This document shows positions 17,116 through 25,668 of a DNA stretch of 64,000 bases, one piece after another; within the stretch, counting starts at the first letter, position 1; every line of letters starts with the position of its first letter. A program made the translations under genes and the position numbers. The notes below the pieces were generated by a model. It made no database searches, had not been told where the DNA came from, and saw only the letters and a list, made by a program, of their open reading frames with translations. Source of the DNA: Sediminispirochaeta bajacaliforniensis DSM 16054 (lineage in GTDB: Bacteria > Spirochaetota > Spirochaetia > DSM-16054 > Sediminispirochaetaceae). Location of the stretch: assembly GCF_000378205.1 (NCBI RefSeq), contig NZ_KB899416.1, positions 105,492 to 169,491 on the forward strand, read 5' to 3'.

Positions 17116-17212
17116 ATCGCTACTCCATATTCTATTCTTTGACTAGGGTTTTAGCATAAACACATGCTTTTTTCCAGATGCAGCCGTGAGTTTTCCCTTT
17201 TTCCGTTGCTCA

Positions 17213-17250
17213 TTGACATTCAGGACCGTAAAATATATACCATAGTGGTA
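17213..17250 (+). promoter_or_regulatory. Sigma70-type promoter of FMN-binding lipoprotein gene
   Basis: TTGACA (17213-17218), 17-base spacer, TATACC (17236-17241). A small palindrome TACCA-TAG-TGGTA (17238-17250) overlaps the -10 and start site and could be an operator. AGGAGG follows eight bases before the ATG. Confidence 0.7.
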
Positions 17251-17270
17251 AAGCTAACTAGGAGGATACT

Positions 17271-17681
17271 ATGAAGCGTACGCTCGTATTGATCGGATCA
17301 ATGCTTGTTATTCTTACGTTTGTAACCGCATGCGGAGGGAAGTCCGCCTTCCCCAAGGCTTCGGACAATGTTGCTGTTGCGGAGGATGACTTTGACGCTC
17401 ACGGTTGGAAGGGAAAGGTCGCTATCACATTTGAGGGCGATAAGATCGTCAAGGTTCAGTACGACGAGTTGAACAAGAAAGGTGATTTAAAGTCTGGAGA
17501 TAAGGCCTATGCCGCTCAGATGGAACCAGCAGCAGGCGTGACACCGGCGGAGGCCGGCGAACAGCTTGCCGCCAGCCTTGTGAAAACGCAGGACGTCTCC
17601 AAGGTCGATACCGTTACCGGTGCTACCGAGATCACCGCGCGTTTTAAGGAACTTGCGGAAAAGGCTCTCTCAAGCCGATAG
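17271..17681 (+). CDS. FMN-binding-domain lipoprotein
   Basis: 136 aa. Lipoprotein signal ends in the box VTAC (Cys near residue 21). The mature domain has the FMN_bind layout: GWKGKVAITFEGDKIVKVQYDELN and, near the C-terminus, DTVTGATEITARFKELAEKAL. The Thr in the S/TGAT motif is the residue to which ApbE attaches FMN by a phosphoester bond in this family. It would be an extracytoplasmic electron carrier anchored in the membrane, perhaps linked to the exported ferredoxin. No apbE is in the window. Promoter upstream and terminator downstream make it monocistronic. Confidence 0.78.
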   Translation: MKRTLVLIGSMLVILTFVTACGGKSAFPKASDNVAVAEDDFDAHGWKGKVAITFEGDKIVKVQYDELNKKGDLKSGDKAYAAQMEPAAGVTPAEAGEQLAASLVKTQDVSKVDTVTGATEITARFKELAEKALSSR

Positions 17682-17701
17682 ATTCGTTCCATCTCTCTTA
17701 C

Positions 17702-17737
17702 AAAAGCTGCCTGGAAAAGATCGGGCAGCTTTTTTTA
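17702..17737 (+). terminator. Rho-independent terminator of FMN-binding lipoprotein gene
   Basis: AAAGCTGCC pairs with GGCAGCTTT across a 12-base loop and is followed by a run of T. Confidence 0.9.
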
Positions 17738-17882
17738 TAGAAAAGGCCTTTAGCTTTCTTGATTTATATTCGGCGCTAACCATTTCGATGTGCAGGAGAA
17801 TGAAATCATTCCTTCCCCGTGAGCTTGATGAAAATCTTCCAGTGATAGAGAATAGGCAAAACAGCTTTGGGGGAGAGGTCAG

Positions 17883-18944
17883 ATGAAGATTACCGGATGG
17901 AAGCTTGATAGGATTTCCGTGGCATTGAAGACTCCTTTTATCACTTCGCTAAGGAGGCTGGATGCCATCGAGAATATCATTCTGACCATTAATAGTGATA
18001 CCCCGTTCTCGGGGCAGGGGGGGGCCGCCCCTACAGCGGTGATTACCGGCGATACCTTCGGTTCCATCACCGCCGGTATCGAGCACATCATGACTGCCAT
18101 CATGGGAATGGAGATCGAAAACATAGAAGGCATCATGCAGCGTATACAGACCTCCATGGTCGGCAACAGCTCGGCAAAAGCGGCTGTCGATATGGCTGTC
18201 TATGATCTGTACGGCAAGCTGTACTCCGCTCCGCTCTACCGACTTCTGGGGGGCGCGCGCGACAGCCTTACGACCGACATCACCATCAGCCTGAATGAAC
18301 CGGAAGAGATGGCGTCGGATAGTGTAAAGGCCGCGGAAGAAGGGTTTTCGGTCCTGAAAATTAAATTGGGCAAAGATGCGGCAAGGGACTTTGAAAGAAT
18401 AAAAGCGGTAAGGGATGCCGTGGGGCCTTCCGTTTCGCTTCGGATCGATGCAAATCAGGGATGGACGCCGAAGGATGCCGTCGGGGTTGTTGCGAGGATG
18501 GAACGGGCTGGGATTAATCCGGAACTCATCGAACAGCCTGTTGCTGCCCGTGATTTTGAGGGCATGTGCTATGTCAGGGAGCGAATCCCCTTTCCCCTTG
18601 TTGCAGACGAGAGTCTCTTTTCTCCCAAGGATGCCATCGATCTGGTGAAGATGCATGCGGCAGATGGTTTCAATATCAAGCTGATGAAATCCGGAGGGAT
18701 CTGTAATGCCATGAAGATTGCCGCCATCGCCGAATCGGCAGGTTTATTTTGCATGGTGGGATCCATGATGGAAAGCCACACAGGCCTTACCGCTGCCGCC
18801 CATTTTGCGGCATCCCGTGCCGTTGTTAGCATGGTCGATCTTGATGTGCCTCTTTTATGCGCCGAAAGGAAAGAGCATGGCGGAACGGAGTATACAGGGA
18901 GCAGTATTCGTCTACCGGAGGCAGCGGGCCTTGGTCTCGACTGA
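17883..18944 (+). CDS. L-Ala-D/L-Glu (dipeptide) epimerase, enolase superfamily
   Basis: 353 aa. Muconate-lactonizing subgroup layout with catalytic KIKLG (KxK, near residue 158), metal ligands in RIDANQ (187), LIEQP (214) and VADES (240), and the second catalytic Lys in IKLMKSGG (265). Members of this shape such as E. coli YcjG and B. subtilis YkfB epimerise L-Ala-D-Glu from murein to L-Ala-L-Glu so peptidases can use it. Placement next to murQ and anmK, on the opposite strand, agrees. Related epimerases act on other dipeptides, so exact specificity is inferred. GGGAGAGG precedes the start. Confidence 0.85.
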   Translation: MKITGWKLDRISVALKTPFITSLRRLDAIENIILTINSDTPFSGQGGAAPTAVITGDTFGSITAGIEHIMTAIMGMEIENIEGIMQRIQTSMVGNSSAKAAVDMAVYDLYGKLYSAPLYRLLGGARDSLTTDITISLNEPEEMASDSVKAAEEGFSVLKIKLGKDAARDFERIKAVRDAVGPSVSLRIDANQGWTPKDAVGVVARMERAGINPELIEQPVAARDFEGMCYVRERIPFPLVADESLFSPKDAIDLVKMHAADGFNIKLMKSGGICNAMKIAAIAESAGLFCMVGSMMESHTGLTAAAHFAASRAVVSMVDLDVPLLCAERKEHGGTEYTGSSIRLPEAAGLGLD

Positions 18945-18963
18945 GAAATACTTCAGAGGCCTT

Positions 18964-20058
18964 TCAGGAAAAGGCCCTGGACAGTGCCGAGTGTAGGTTT
19001 TTCCTGAAGGTTTTTATCTTCTCGGCAGTTGCAGCCCTTCCGAAATGCACCCTGTTTGTCAGCAGTACCACCTTCAGATCGAGGGAAGGGTCCATCCACA
19101 CGCTGGTCCCCGTGAAGCCCGTGTGTCCGAAGGCTTCGGGACTAAAAAGCGGTCCTGCGAAAGAGTCCCGATCCTGCACCAAAAAACCGAAGGCCCGTTT
19201 CGGTGAAAGCCCCTGGGTCTGGTTCCCGGTCATCAGGCGTACACTTTCTTCGGAAAGTATGTGCTTACCGTTGAGCATTCCCCCGCTGGAAAACAGCTCA
19301 AGGAGTTTCATAATCCCTTCCGCATTTCCGAACAGGCCGGCGTTGCCTCCCATGCCGCCGAGGCAGAACGCGTTCTCGTCATGTACCTCTCCTTTCAGCC
19401 ACCTGTCTCGCCAGGGACAGTATTCGGTAGCGGCGATGTTCTCTTTGATTTCCTTATCGTTGCTTCTTAGGGGATTGAATAGAAGGGAATCTATTTCTCC
19501 CGGAGTGGTAACCAGTTGACGGAAAAGCTCATCCATGTTTTCCCCCGTTATCTTCTTTACCGCTTCGGCAAGAAGGATATAGCCCGTGCAGCTGTATATG
19601 ACCTGGGCTCCAGGTTTTACGGTTGGAGTAAGGGAGAAGAGATGCCCGATTGCCTTAGCCCGGTCGATCTCCGCTTCCGTCTCAAAGAGCTTGAATATAT
19701 CGGGGACGGGGGGAAGCCCCGAGGTGTGAGTGAACAGCTGGCCAAGGGATATACTGGCGGTTTCCCGCCGAAGGGAAGGAAGGAAAGCCCCTATTTCCGT
19801 ATCCGGAGAAATCTTCTCCTGTTCCATGACGGCAAGGGCCGTTGTGGTAGTTGCCAGGGGTTTTGTGAGCGAGGCAAGGTCGAAGATGGTTTCCGACGTC
19901 ATCTCTTCTTTGTACGGATACAGCCGTCTGTATCCGGCGGTCTTGGAAAAAACAACCTTTCCGTGCTGCTTTACAAGGAGGACAAAACCGGGAGTCGTCC
20001 TGTCGGCAATGGCCTCGTCGAGCATTGTTTCGATGGTCTTTCCGTTATTTTCCTGCAT
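18964..20058 (-). CDS. Beta-lactamase-fold serine hydrolase (AmiE-like)
   Basis: 364 aa from ATG 20058, overlapping the murQ end by 14 bp; a TTG at 20076 is an alternative. Catalytic motif SLTK (SxxK, about residue 65) and, near the C-terminus, HTGFTG in place of the KTG triad mark the class C beta-lactamase/esterase fold. No signal peptide is present, so it is cytoplasmic. In B. subtilis a protein of this fold (AmiE/YbbE) lies with murQ, murR and nagZ and removes the peptide from MurNAc; the same neighbours occur here. An esterase or D-amino peptidase remains possible. Confidence 0.78.
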   Translation of the reverse strand: MQENNGKTIETMLDEAIADRTTPGFVLLVKQHGKVVFSKTAGYRRLYPYKEEMTSETIFDLASLTKPLATTTTALAVMEQEKISPDTEIGAFLPSLRRETASISLGQLFTHTSGLPPVPDIFKLFETEAEIDRAKAIGHLFSLTPTVKPGAQVIYSCTGYILLAEAVKKITGENMDELFRQLVTTPGEIDSLLFNPLRSNDKEIKENIAATEYCPWRDRWLKGEVHDENAFCLGGMGGNAGLFGNAEGIMKLLELFSSGGMLNGKHILSEESVRLMTGNQTQGLSPKRAFGFLVQDRDSFAGPLFSPEAFGHTGFTGTSVWMDPSLDLKVVLLTNRVHFGRAATAEKIKTFRKNLHSALSRAFS

Positions 20059-20950
20059 GCTTGAGAACCAACCCAATATGTTCTTCGTTTTGCTGGAGCA
20101 GTTTTCGTGCCTCTGGTGCCGAAACCTTGAGCAGCACCGATACGATTGCCACCTTCGGCTTCCTGTCGCACGCCAGGAAGGCCTGTTCTGCCACTTCGCT
20201 TGTGCAGCCGCACACCTCTTTTATGAGCCTTATGGACCTGTTTATCAGCTTACTGTTGAGCGGCATCAGGTCGACCATAAAGTTTTTGTACACCTTGCCA
20301 AGCCGTATCATTGCCGCCGTGGTGATCATATTCAGAACCAGCTTCTGGGCCGTTCCCGATTTCATTCGGGTAGATCCCGTAATAATTTCCGGGCCCACAT
20401 CGATAAGGATGCTCCTGTCGGCATATGCAAATGTTCGGGAGTTGCTGTTGCTGCTTATGGCGCAGGTAACGGCTCCCTGTTCCCTTCCCCGCTTCAGGGC
20501 TCCTATGACATAGGGGGCATGGCCGCTTGCGGTGATCCCTATCACAATGTCATTGGGGCCGACCCCTTTTTCATCCATGGCGGCCCCGCCTTTCTCTTCG
20601 TCATCTTCGGCCCATTCCACAGCCCTTGTCAAGGCATCCTGCCCTCCGGCAATAATCCCCTGAATCATTTCGGGGTCCGTTCCGAAGGTCGGGGGGCACT
20701 CCGAAGCATCGAGAACTCCTAACCGGCCAGAGGTCCCTGCCCCTACATAAAAAAGCCGACCACCGCGCCGAAACCCCCTGACAGCATCATCGACGACATC
20801 GGCAATGGAGTCGAGGGCCTTTTCGATGACCAGCGGAACCTTTTTGTCGGCTTCGTTTATTATTTTAAGAATCTCTATTGTCGACTTTGTATCGATATCT
20901 TGAGAAGCCGGATTTGCCTGCTCTGTTGTGAGGTTTCCCAAATAATCCAT
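20045..20950 (-). CDS. murQ: N-acetylmuramic acid 6-phosphate etherase
   Basis: 301 aa from ATG 20950, chosen over an upstream frame start at 21010 because AGGAGA stands ten bases before it and the N-terminus then aligns with the family (LTTEQANPASQDIDTKSTIEIL). SIS-domain motif GAGTSGRLGVLDASE, then VIGITASGHAPYV, TGSTRMKSGTAQKLVLNM and NFMVDL are the MurQ signature. It splits D-lactate from MurNAc-6-P to give GlcNAc-6-P. It begins 23 bp after anmK, which makes its substrate. Confidence 0.95.
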   Translation of the reverse strand: MDYLGNLTTEQANPASQDIDTKSTIEILKIINEADKKVPLVIEKALDSIADVVDDAVRGFRRGGRLFYVGAGTSGRLGVLDASECPPTFGTDPEMIQGIIAGGQDALTRAVEWAEDDEEKGGAAMDEKGVGPNDIVIGITASGHAPYVIGALKRGREQGAVTCAISSNSNSRTFAYADRSILIDVGPEIITGSTRMKSGTAQKLVLNMITTAAMIRLGKVYKNFMVDLMPLNSKLINRSIRLIKEVCGCTSEVAEQAFLACDRKPKVAIVSVLLKVSAPEARKLLQQNEEHIGLVLKHAGK

Positions 20951-20973
20951 GTCCGTTTTATCTCCTGTTCGTT

Positions 20974-22113
20974 TCACGCCTGTGATATTTTTCCCATCAC
21001 AACAGGACAAGCGGCACCGGTTGCTGAAGGAATATTGTTTGTTTTTCCATTGATAGTAAAATAGGCCATAAGAGCAAAGGCCGCCGCCTCTTTGTAATCG
21101 CTGCTGATGCCTGCCTCTTCTCCCTTAAGTACGGGACACTGCAGATGATTTCTCAGCGATTCCATGATAAGAGGATTATGAGCGCCACCTCCCGTCACTA
21201 TCACCTTGTCGGGAAGTCGGTCCAGATGCGCCGAATAGGCGTGGACGATGCTGCGGGCGGTAAACTCCTCGGCCGTCCGTATCAGATCTTCGTTGATCGT
21301 AAGCTTTTTCAGAAATACGTCAAAAAAAGAGGACCCGAATTCTTCCCGGCCCGTGCTCTTCGGAGGTTTTTTCCCAAAATAGGGGTGGGCCATCCACTCC
21401 TGCAGAAGAGTCTCGTCTATGTTCCCTTTTCTGCCGAGGCTTCCATCCCTGTCGTACGACCATGCCCCGTTTGTAAATTCGGTTACCAGTCGGTCGACAA
21501 CCATGTTCCCCGGCCCGGTATCAAAGGCCACGGGATCGGCAGCCGCATCCCCGAAGAAGGTGACATTTCCGATTCCGCCGATGTTTTGAAAAGCGGTACC
21601 CGAACCAAGCCGCTCGACCATGATCCTTTCCAGGAAGGGAACCAGGGGGGCTCCCGTTCCTCCCGCAGCAATGTCGGCCGATCGAAAATCGGATACCGTC
21701 GTTATTCCCGTTCTTCTGGCGATAATGGATCCGTCTCCGACCTGCAGACTTCCCCTTGCACTCTTTCCACAGAATTCTGTTTTTTCCGCGATGTGATAGA
21801 GTGTCTGTCCGTGAGAGCCAATCACTGCCACATCTTCGCAGCGGAGGCCTTCTTTTTTCATTAACAAAAGGGCAGCTTCAGCAAACAATTCACCCATGAT
21901 CGAATGGAGAAGGATAAGCTCCCGGAGGGAACACCGCGGATCTTCAAAGAGGGCAAAGATCTTTTTTTTGACCGGATCGGGAAGACCGACATTGATTCCC
22001 TTCACATCCTTGATTGCTATTTTTGCACCATTATCATGAAAGCTTATGACGGCTGCATCAATCGAGTCCACAGATGTTCCCGACATGAGCCCGATTGCTT
22101 TTGTCCTCTTCAT
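20974..22113 (-). CDS. anmK: Anhydro-N-acetylmuramic acid kinase
   Basis: 379 aa. N-terminal phosphate-binding GLMSGTSVDSIDAAV, central DTGPGNMVVD and C-terminal VTGGGAHNPLI are AnmK signatures (ASKHA fold). It opens and phosphorylates 1,6-anhydro-MurNAc from lytic transglycosylase action to MurNAc-6-P for MurQ. Upstream on the minus strand is TTGACA, a 17-base spacer, CATACT and then six bases to the ATG with no SD, so the transcript is probably leaderless. Divergent from the first ABC-importer operon. Confidence 0.95.
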   Translation of the reverse strand: MKRTKAIGLMSGTSVDSIDAAVISFHDNGAKIAIKDVKGINVGLPDPVKKKIFALFEDPRCSLRELILLHSIMGELFAEAALLLMKKEGLRCEDVAVIGSHGQTLYHIAEKTEFCGKSARGSLQVGDGSIIARRTGITTVSDFRSADIAAGGTGAPLVPFLERIMVERLGSGTAFQNIGGIGNVTFFGDAAADPVAFDTGPGNMVVDRLVTEFTNGAWSYDRDGSLGRKGNIDETLLQEWMAHPYFGKKPPKSTGREEFGSSFFDVFLKKLTINEDLIRTAEEFTARSIVHAYSAHLDRLPDKVIVTGGGAHNPLIMESLRNHLQCPVLKGEEAGISSDYKEAAAFALMAYFTINGKTNNIPSATGAACPVVMGKISQA

Positions 22114-22119
22114 GCTGCA

Positions 22120-22148
22120 AGTATGCCGCTTTCCGTCATGATTGTCAA
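22120..22148 (-). promoter_or_regulatory. Promoter of anmK operon, leaderless type
   Basis: Minus strand: -35 TTGACA (22148-22143), 17-base spacer, -10 CATACT (22125-22120). Six bases (TGCAGC) separate the -10 from the ATG and no SD is seen. Confidence 0.7.
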
Positions 22149-22202
22149 AATGTTTTAAAATTTTTTTTCAAATAAAAAAATCTTCAATAAAAATATTTTT
22201 TA

Positions 22203-22231
22203 TTGACACTCATATCTGGCCAACCTATAAT
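22203..22231 (+). promoter_or_regulatory. Consensus sigma70-type promoter of first ABC-importer operon
   Basis: Perfect TTGACA (22203-22208), 17-base spacer and perfect TATAAT (22226-22231), preceded by an A/T-rich stretch (22141-22200) like an UP element. AAGGGGG SD precedes ATG 22259. Confidence 0.9.
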
Positions 22232-22258
22232 CATACAATTATATAAGGGGGTAGATTA

Positions 22259-23806
22259 ATGAAAAAAATAGCGTGGTCCTTATTCTTCTGTTTTCTGGCC
22301 TTGTCGCTTTTTGCTTCCGGTAAGCAGGAAGCCACGCAAAAGGTGGGACCTTCGGAAAAGGTGCTGGCTGCGGACCAGACGCTGATCATCGGCACAGATG
22401 CGGAGCCTGCGGGGATTGATCCTCACAAAAGCACATCGTTTTCTTCTGTCCGAGTTACGAAAAAAATCTATGAAACACTGGTTCAGACCGATGCGAATAT
22501 GAATATCATTCCGGGTCTGGCCGAATCCTGGGAGATACCGGAGAATACGACCTACATCTTCAACCTGAAACACGGGGTGAGGTTCCATAACGGCCGGGAA
22601 ATGACGGCCGGGGATGTGAAATATTCCTTTGATCGTATCATGAATCCGGAAAATGCCTGTATTGCAAAATCCTATTTCAAGGCGGTTTCCGATATTACCG
22701 TAGTGGACGACTATACGGTGAAGCTTTCCCTTACAGAACCCTATGCACCGCTTTTGTCCTATCTGACGAGTGTGTATACTTCCATTGTTCCAAAGGAAGT
22801 GGTTGAGGAAAACGGCGATCTGATGCAGGTTGCCTGCGGTACCGGCCCATTTATGCTTGAGGACTGGGTTCCCGATAACCATATTACGTTCAAAAAAAAT
22901 GGTGCATATCACATTTCGGGAGAGCCGAAACTCGATAGTGTGGTCCTGATGGTAATGCCCGATGAATCGTCCCGCCTCGCAGCCTTGCGGACGGGTGCCG
23001 TTCACCTTACCACGCTTGGCTCCCAGAATATCGAACTGGTTAAGAACAACCCGAATATCGTATTGAAGAGCTATCAGTCGAAGGATTATACCTTTCTCGG
23101 TTTCAACATGAATATTGAACCCTTCAGCGATGTCAGGGTTCGGCAGGCGATGTCCTTGGCTGTGGACAGAAGCGAACTGGCGAAGATTGTATTCAATGGT
23201 GATGCAGTGACCTCCGGACCGGTTCCCCCTGCTTTCGGGAAATGGGCCCTTGATGTCGATACGAATGATTTTTTTCATCAGGATCTCGATCGGGCAAAAG
23301 AACTTCTGAAAGAGGCTGGTTACAAGGATGGTTTTGATGTCGAAATAACCGTTCCCAGTTCTTATCCCGAAGTGGTGAGTACGGCCCAGGTCCTTATCCA
23401 GCAGTTCGGAAAGATCGACATCAGAGCGACGATACGCCAGCTCGAGATCGGACAGTATGTCGATGCCTGGAAAAAGACGGACCATCAGGTTATGGCCGGA
23501 AAGAACGGTTCGGGGACGGACCCCGATCGTGCGCTCTCCTTCTTTTTCAATACCGAAGGAAGTGCAAATGTCTGGGGGTTTTCCGATAAGGCTTTCGATG
23601 ATCTGACAAACCGGGCAAAGGTGACGACCGACACCGACGAACGGGTGGTGCTTTACCTTGACGCCCAAAAGCGGCTCTTTGAGCTTTCTCCCAATCTCTT
23701 TTTCAATGCACCAATGAAATATTACTTCGTCCGGAGTAATGTGGAAGGGTTCAACCCGAATGCTTTCAATGCGGAGGATCTCAGAGAGGTAGTCATCTAC
23801 GAATAA
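22259..23806 (+). CDS. Family-5 substrate-binding protein of peptide ABC importer 1
   Basis: 515 aa. Signal peptide MKKIAWSLFFCFLALSLFAS with mature start GKQEATQKV; no lipobox Cys. SBP_bac_5 landmarks: GTDAEPAGIDPHKSTSFSSVRV, LKHGVRFHNGREMTAGDVKYSFDRIM and VRQAMSLAVDRSEL. Family members bind di/oligopeptides, nickel, heme or sugars; with the AnmK/MurQ/epimerase genes divergent, murein peptides are the favoured ligand. First gene of a complete SBP-permease-permease-ATPase-ATPase operon, driven by the consensus promoter at 22203. Confidence 0.9.
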   Translation: MKKIAWSLFFCFLALSLFASGKQEATQKVGPSEKVLAADQTLIIGTDAEPAGIDPHKSTSFSSVRVTKKIYETLVQTDANMNIIPGLAESWEIPENTTYIFNLKHGVRFHNGREMTAGDVKYSFDRIMNPENACIAKSYFKAVSDITVVDDYTVKLSLTEPYAPLLSYLTSVYTSIVPKEVVEENGDLMQVACGTGPFMLEDWVPDNHITFKKNGAYHISGEPKLDSVVLMVMPDESSRLAALRTGAVHLTTLGSQNIELVKNNPNIVLKSYQSKDYTFLGFNMNIEPFSDVRVRQAMSLAVDRSELAKIVFNGDAVTSGPVPPAFGKWALDVDTNDFFHQDLDRAKELLKEAGYKDGFDVEITVPSSYPEVVSTAQVLIQQFGKIDIRATIRQLEIGQYVDAWKKTDHQVMAGKNGSGTDPDRALSFFFNTEGSANVWGFSDKAFDDLTNRAKVTTDTDERVVLYLDAQKRLFELSPNLFFNAPMKYYFVRSNVEGFNPNAFNAEDLREVVIYE

Positions 23807-23859
23807 AAAGGGTAGGGGGTGCGATGCTTCGCGCCCCTTGCTTTGAAGGTTCAGTCAGG

Positions 23860-24804
23860 ATGCGTTCATATATACTAAGACGATTATTACTCTTCATACC
23901 TGTGCTCATAGGTATTTCGATTGCCGTTTTTCTTCTCATGCACCTGATTCCGGGAAATGCCGTGGACAGCCTTCTTGGGGTGGAGGCCACGGATGAATTA
24001 CGCGCCCAGCTGACAAAGCAGTTTGGGTTGGATCTTCCCTGGTACCGCCAGTATGCAAACTGGATAACGGGTGTGATTCAGGGTGATTTTGGAAATTCAA
24101 TCAGGACCGGAAAACCGATACTTCCGGAGATATTAAAGCGATTCAGGGTTACCTTTGAGCTGTCGCTTATCGCTTCCCTTATTTCATGGATCATCGCCAT
24201 TCCGCTGGGTATCCTTGCCGCTGTTAAGCGGAATACCCTTCTGGATGGTGTTGCAAGGGTTGTCGCCCTGTTCTGGGTCTCCATTCCCAATTTTGCCCTT
24301 GCGACCCTGCTGTTGCTTTTTCTTTCCCTGAAGATGAATTATTACCCGGCCCTGAAGTATGCATCGTTTTTTAGTAATCCCATGGAAAACCTGCAGATCA
24401 TATTTTTTCCTGCCCTGGTTCTTGGAGCCATCATGGCTGGATCGGTCATGCGAATGACCAGGTCCTCGGTTCTGGAGGTGCTCAGGCAGGATTTTATCAG
24501 GACGATACGGGCCAAGGGGGCGAAAGAACGGGTTGTCATTTTCAAGCATGCCTTGAAAAACTCATTTTCGCCAATCATAACCATTGTGGGTATGCAGATG
24601 GGGTATCTTCTCGGCGGAACCGTCGTAACGGAACAGATTTTCTCCTTGCCGGGGCTTGGACTTTTTATTTTGACGGGTATCAATCAACGCGACTATCCTG
24701 TCGTGCAGGGCAGCATTTTGTTTTTCGCCTTGATTTTCGGCGTCATAAATCTTCTGGTAGATCTGATATATGCCGGAGTAGATCCAAGAATCCAGTATAA
24801 ATAG
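23860..24804 (+). CDS. Peptide ABC importer 1 permease (DppB/OppB type)
   Basis: 314 aa from ATG 23860, where the usual DppB N-terminus begins (MRSYILRRLLLFIPVLIGISIAVF); an ATG at 23824 with GGGGG before it would add 12 residues. Six membrane helices and the EAA loop (TIRAKGAKERVVIFKHALKN) are present, with the family C-terminus DLIYAGVDPRIQY. Forms the transmembrane channel with the next gene product. Confidence 0.9.
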   Translation: MRSYILRRLLLFIPVLIGISIAVFLLMHLIPGNAVDSLLGVEATDELRAQLTKQFGLDLPWYRQYANWITGVIQGDFGNSIRTGKPILPEILKRFRVTFELSLIASLISWIIAIPLGILAAVKRNTLLDGVARVVALFWVSIPNFALATLLLLFLSLKMNYYPALKYASFFSNPMENLQIIFFPALVLGAIMAGSVMRMTRSSVLEVLRQDFIRTIRAKGAKERVVIFKHALKNSFSPIITIVGMQMGYLLGGTVVTEQIFSLPGLGLFILTGINQRDYPVVQGSILFFALIFGVINLLVDLIYAGVDPRIQYK

Positions 24805-24828
24805 ATTTTTCTTGATAAGGATGTGCCA

Positions 24829-25659
24829 ATGGGGCTTCTGAAAGAACTCCTACACGACAAGATAGGAAGAATAGGATTGATTGGGGTGCTTATCGTGTTG
24901 CTCACGGCACTCTTTGCGCCTCTCATTGCCCCCCACGACCCTGTCGAAATGTTTCCTCAGCTCAGAGAGGCTCCGGGAAAATTGTTTATCATGGGGACGG
25001 ATAATTTTGGACGTGATGTTTTTTCCAGAATTGTGTACGGGGCGAGGGTATCGATTATGGTAGGCCTGATTTCCGTGGGAATCGGCGCGTCGCTGGGGAT
25101 TGTTCTCGGCCTTGCCGCCGGTTATTTTTCGGGATGGCTGGATAATATCATCATGCGTCTTATGGATATTTTGTTTGCCTTTCCCTCGATTCTGCTGGCC
25201 CTGTCGATCGTTTCCGTGCTCGGACCCGATCTGAAAAATACCATCATTGCAATAGGCATCGTCAGGATACCCATTTTTACCAGAACCGTGCGGGCGGAGG
25301 TTCTGTCGGTGAAATCCCAGGAATATATTACCAGCGCGCGATCGATAGGCATCAAGGATTCCATGATAATAATCCGGCACATCATGCCCAATATTATGTC
25401 GCCGTTTCTTGTTCAGGCAACGCTTTCTCTTTCGAGCGCGATCCTTGTCGAAGCCTCCCTCAGTTTTCTTGGCCTTGGCATTCAGCCTCCCAATCCGTCA
25501 TGGGGTTCCATGCTCAACGAAAGCAGAAAGATCATGGAGCTTGCGCCCTGGACCGCTCTGTATCCTGCCATTGCCATCATCCTTACCATTTTGTCTTTTA
25601 ATCTGCTGGGTGACAGCCTGAGGGACATCCTTGATCCCAAGCTTCGGAATATCGAGTGA
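24829..25659 (+). CDS. Peptide ABC importer 1 permease (DppC/OppC type)
   Basis: 276 aa from ATG 24829 (ATAAGG eight bases before); a GTG two codons earlier is too near the SD. DppC features: FMGTDNFGRDVFSRIVYGAR-type segment after the first helix, EAA motif (ITSARSIGIKDSMIIIRHIMP) and PSWGSMLNESR near the end. Pairs with the upstream permease; 24 bp gap. Confidence 0.9.
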   Translation: MGLLKELLHDKIGRIGLIGVLIVLLTALFAPLIAPHDPVEMFPQLREAPGKLFIMGTDNFGRDVFSRIVYGARVSIMVGLISVGIGASLGIVLGLAAGYFSGWLDNIIMRLMDILFAFPSILLALSIVSVLGPDLKNTIIAIGIVRIPIFTRTVRAEVLSVKSQEYITSARSIGIKDSMIIIRHIMPNIMSPFLVQATLSLSSAILVEASLSFLGLGIQPPNPSWGSMLNESRKIMELAPWTALYPAIAIILTILSFNLLGDSLRDILDPKLRNIE

Positions 25660-25668
25660 GATTGCCGC

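Noticed and set aside
22280..23668. 462-codon open frame opposite the family-5 binding protein
   Set aside because: Shadow of a certain gene; translation has no recognisable motif.
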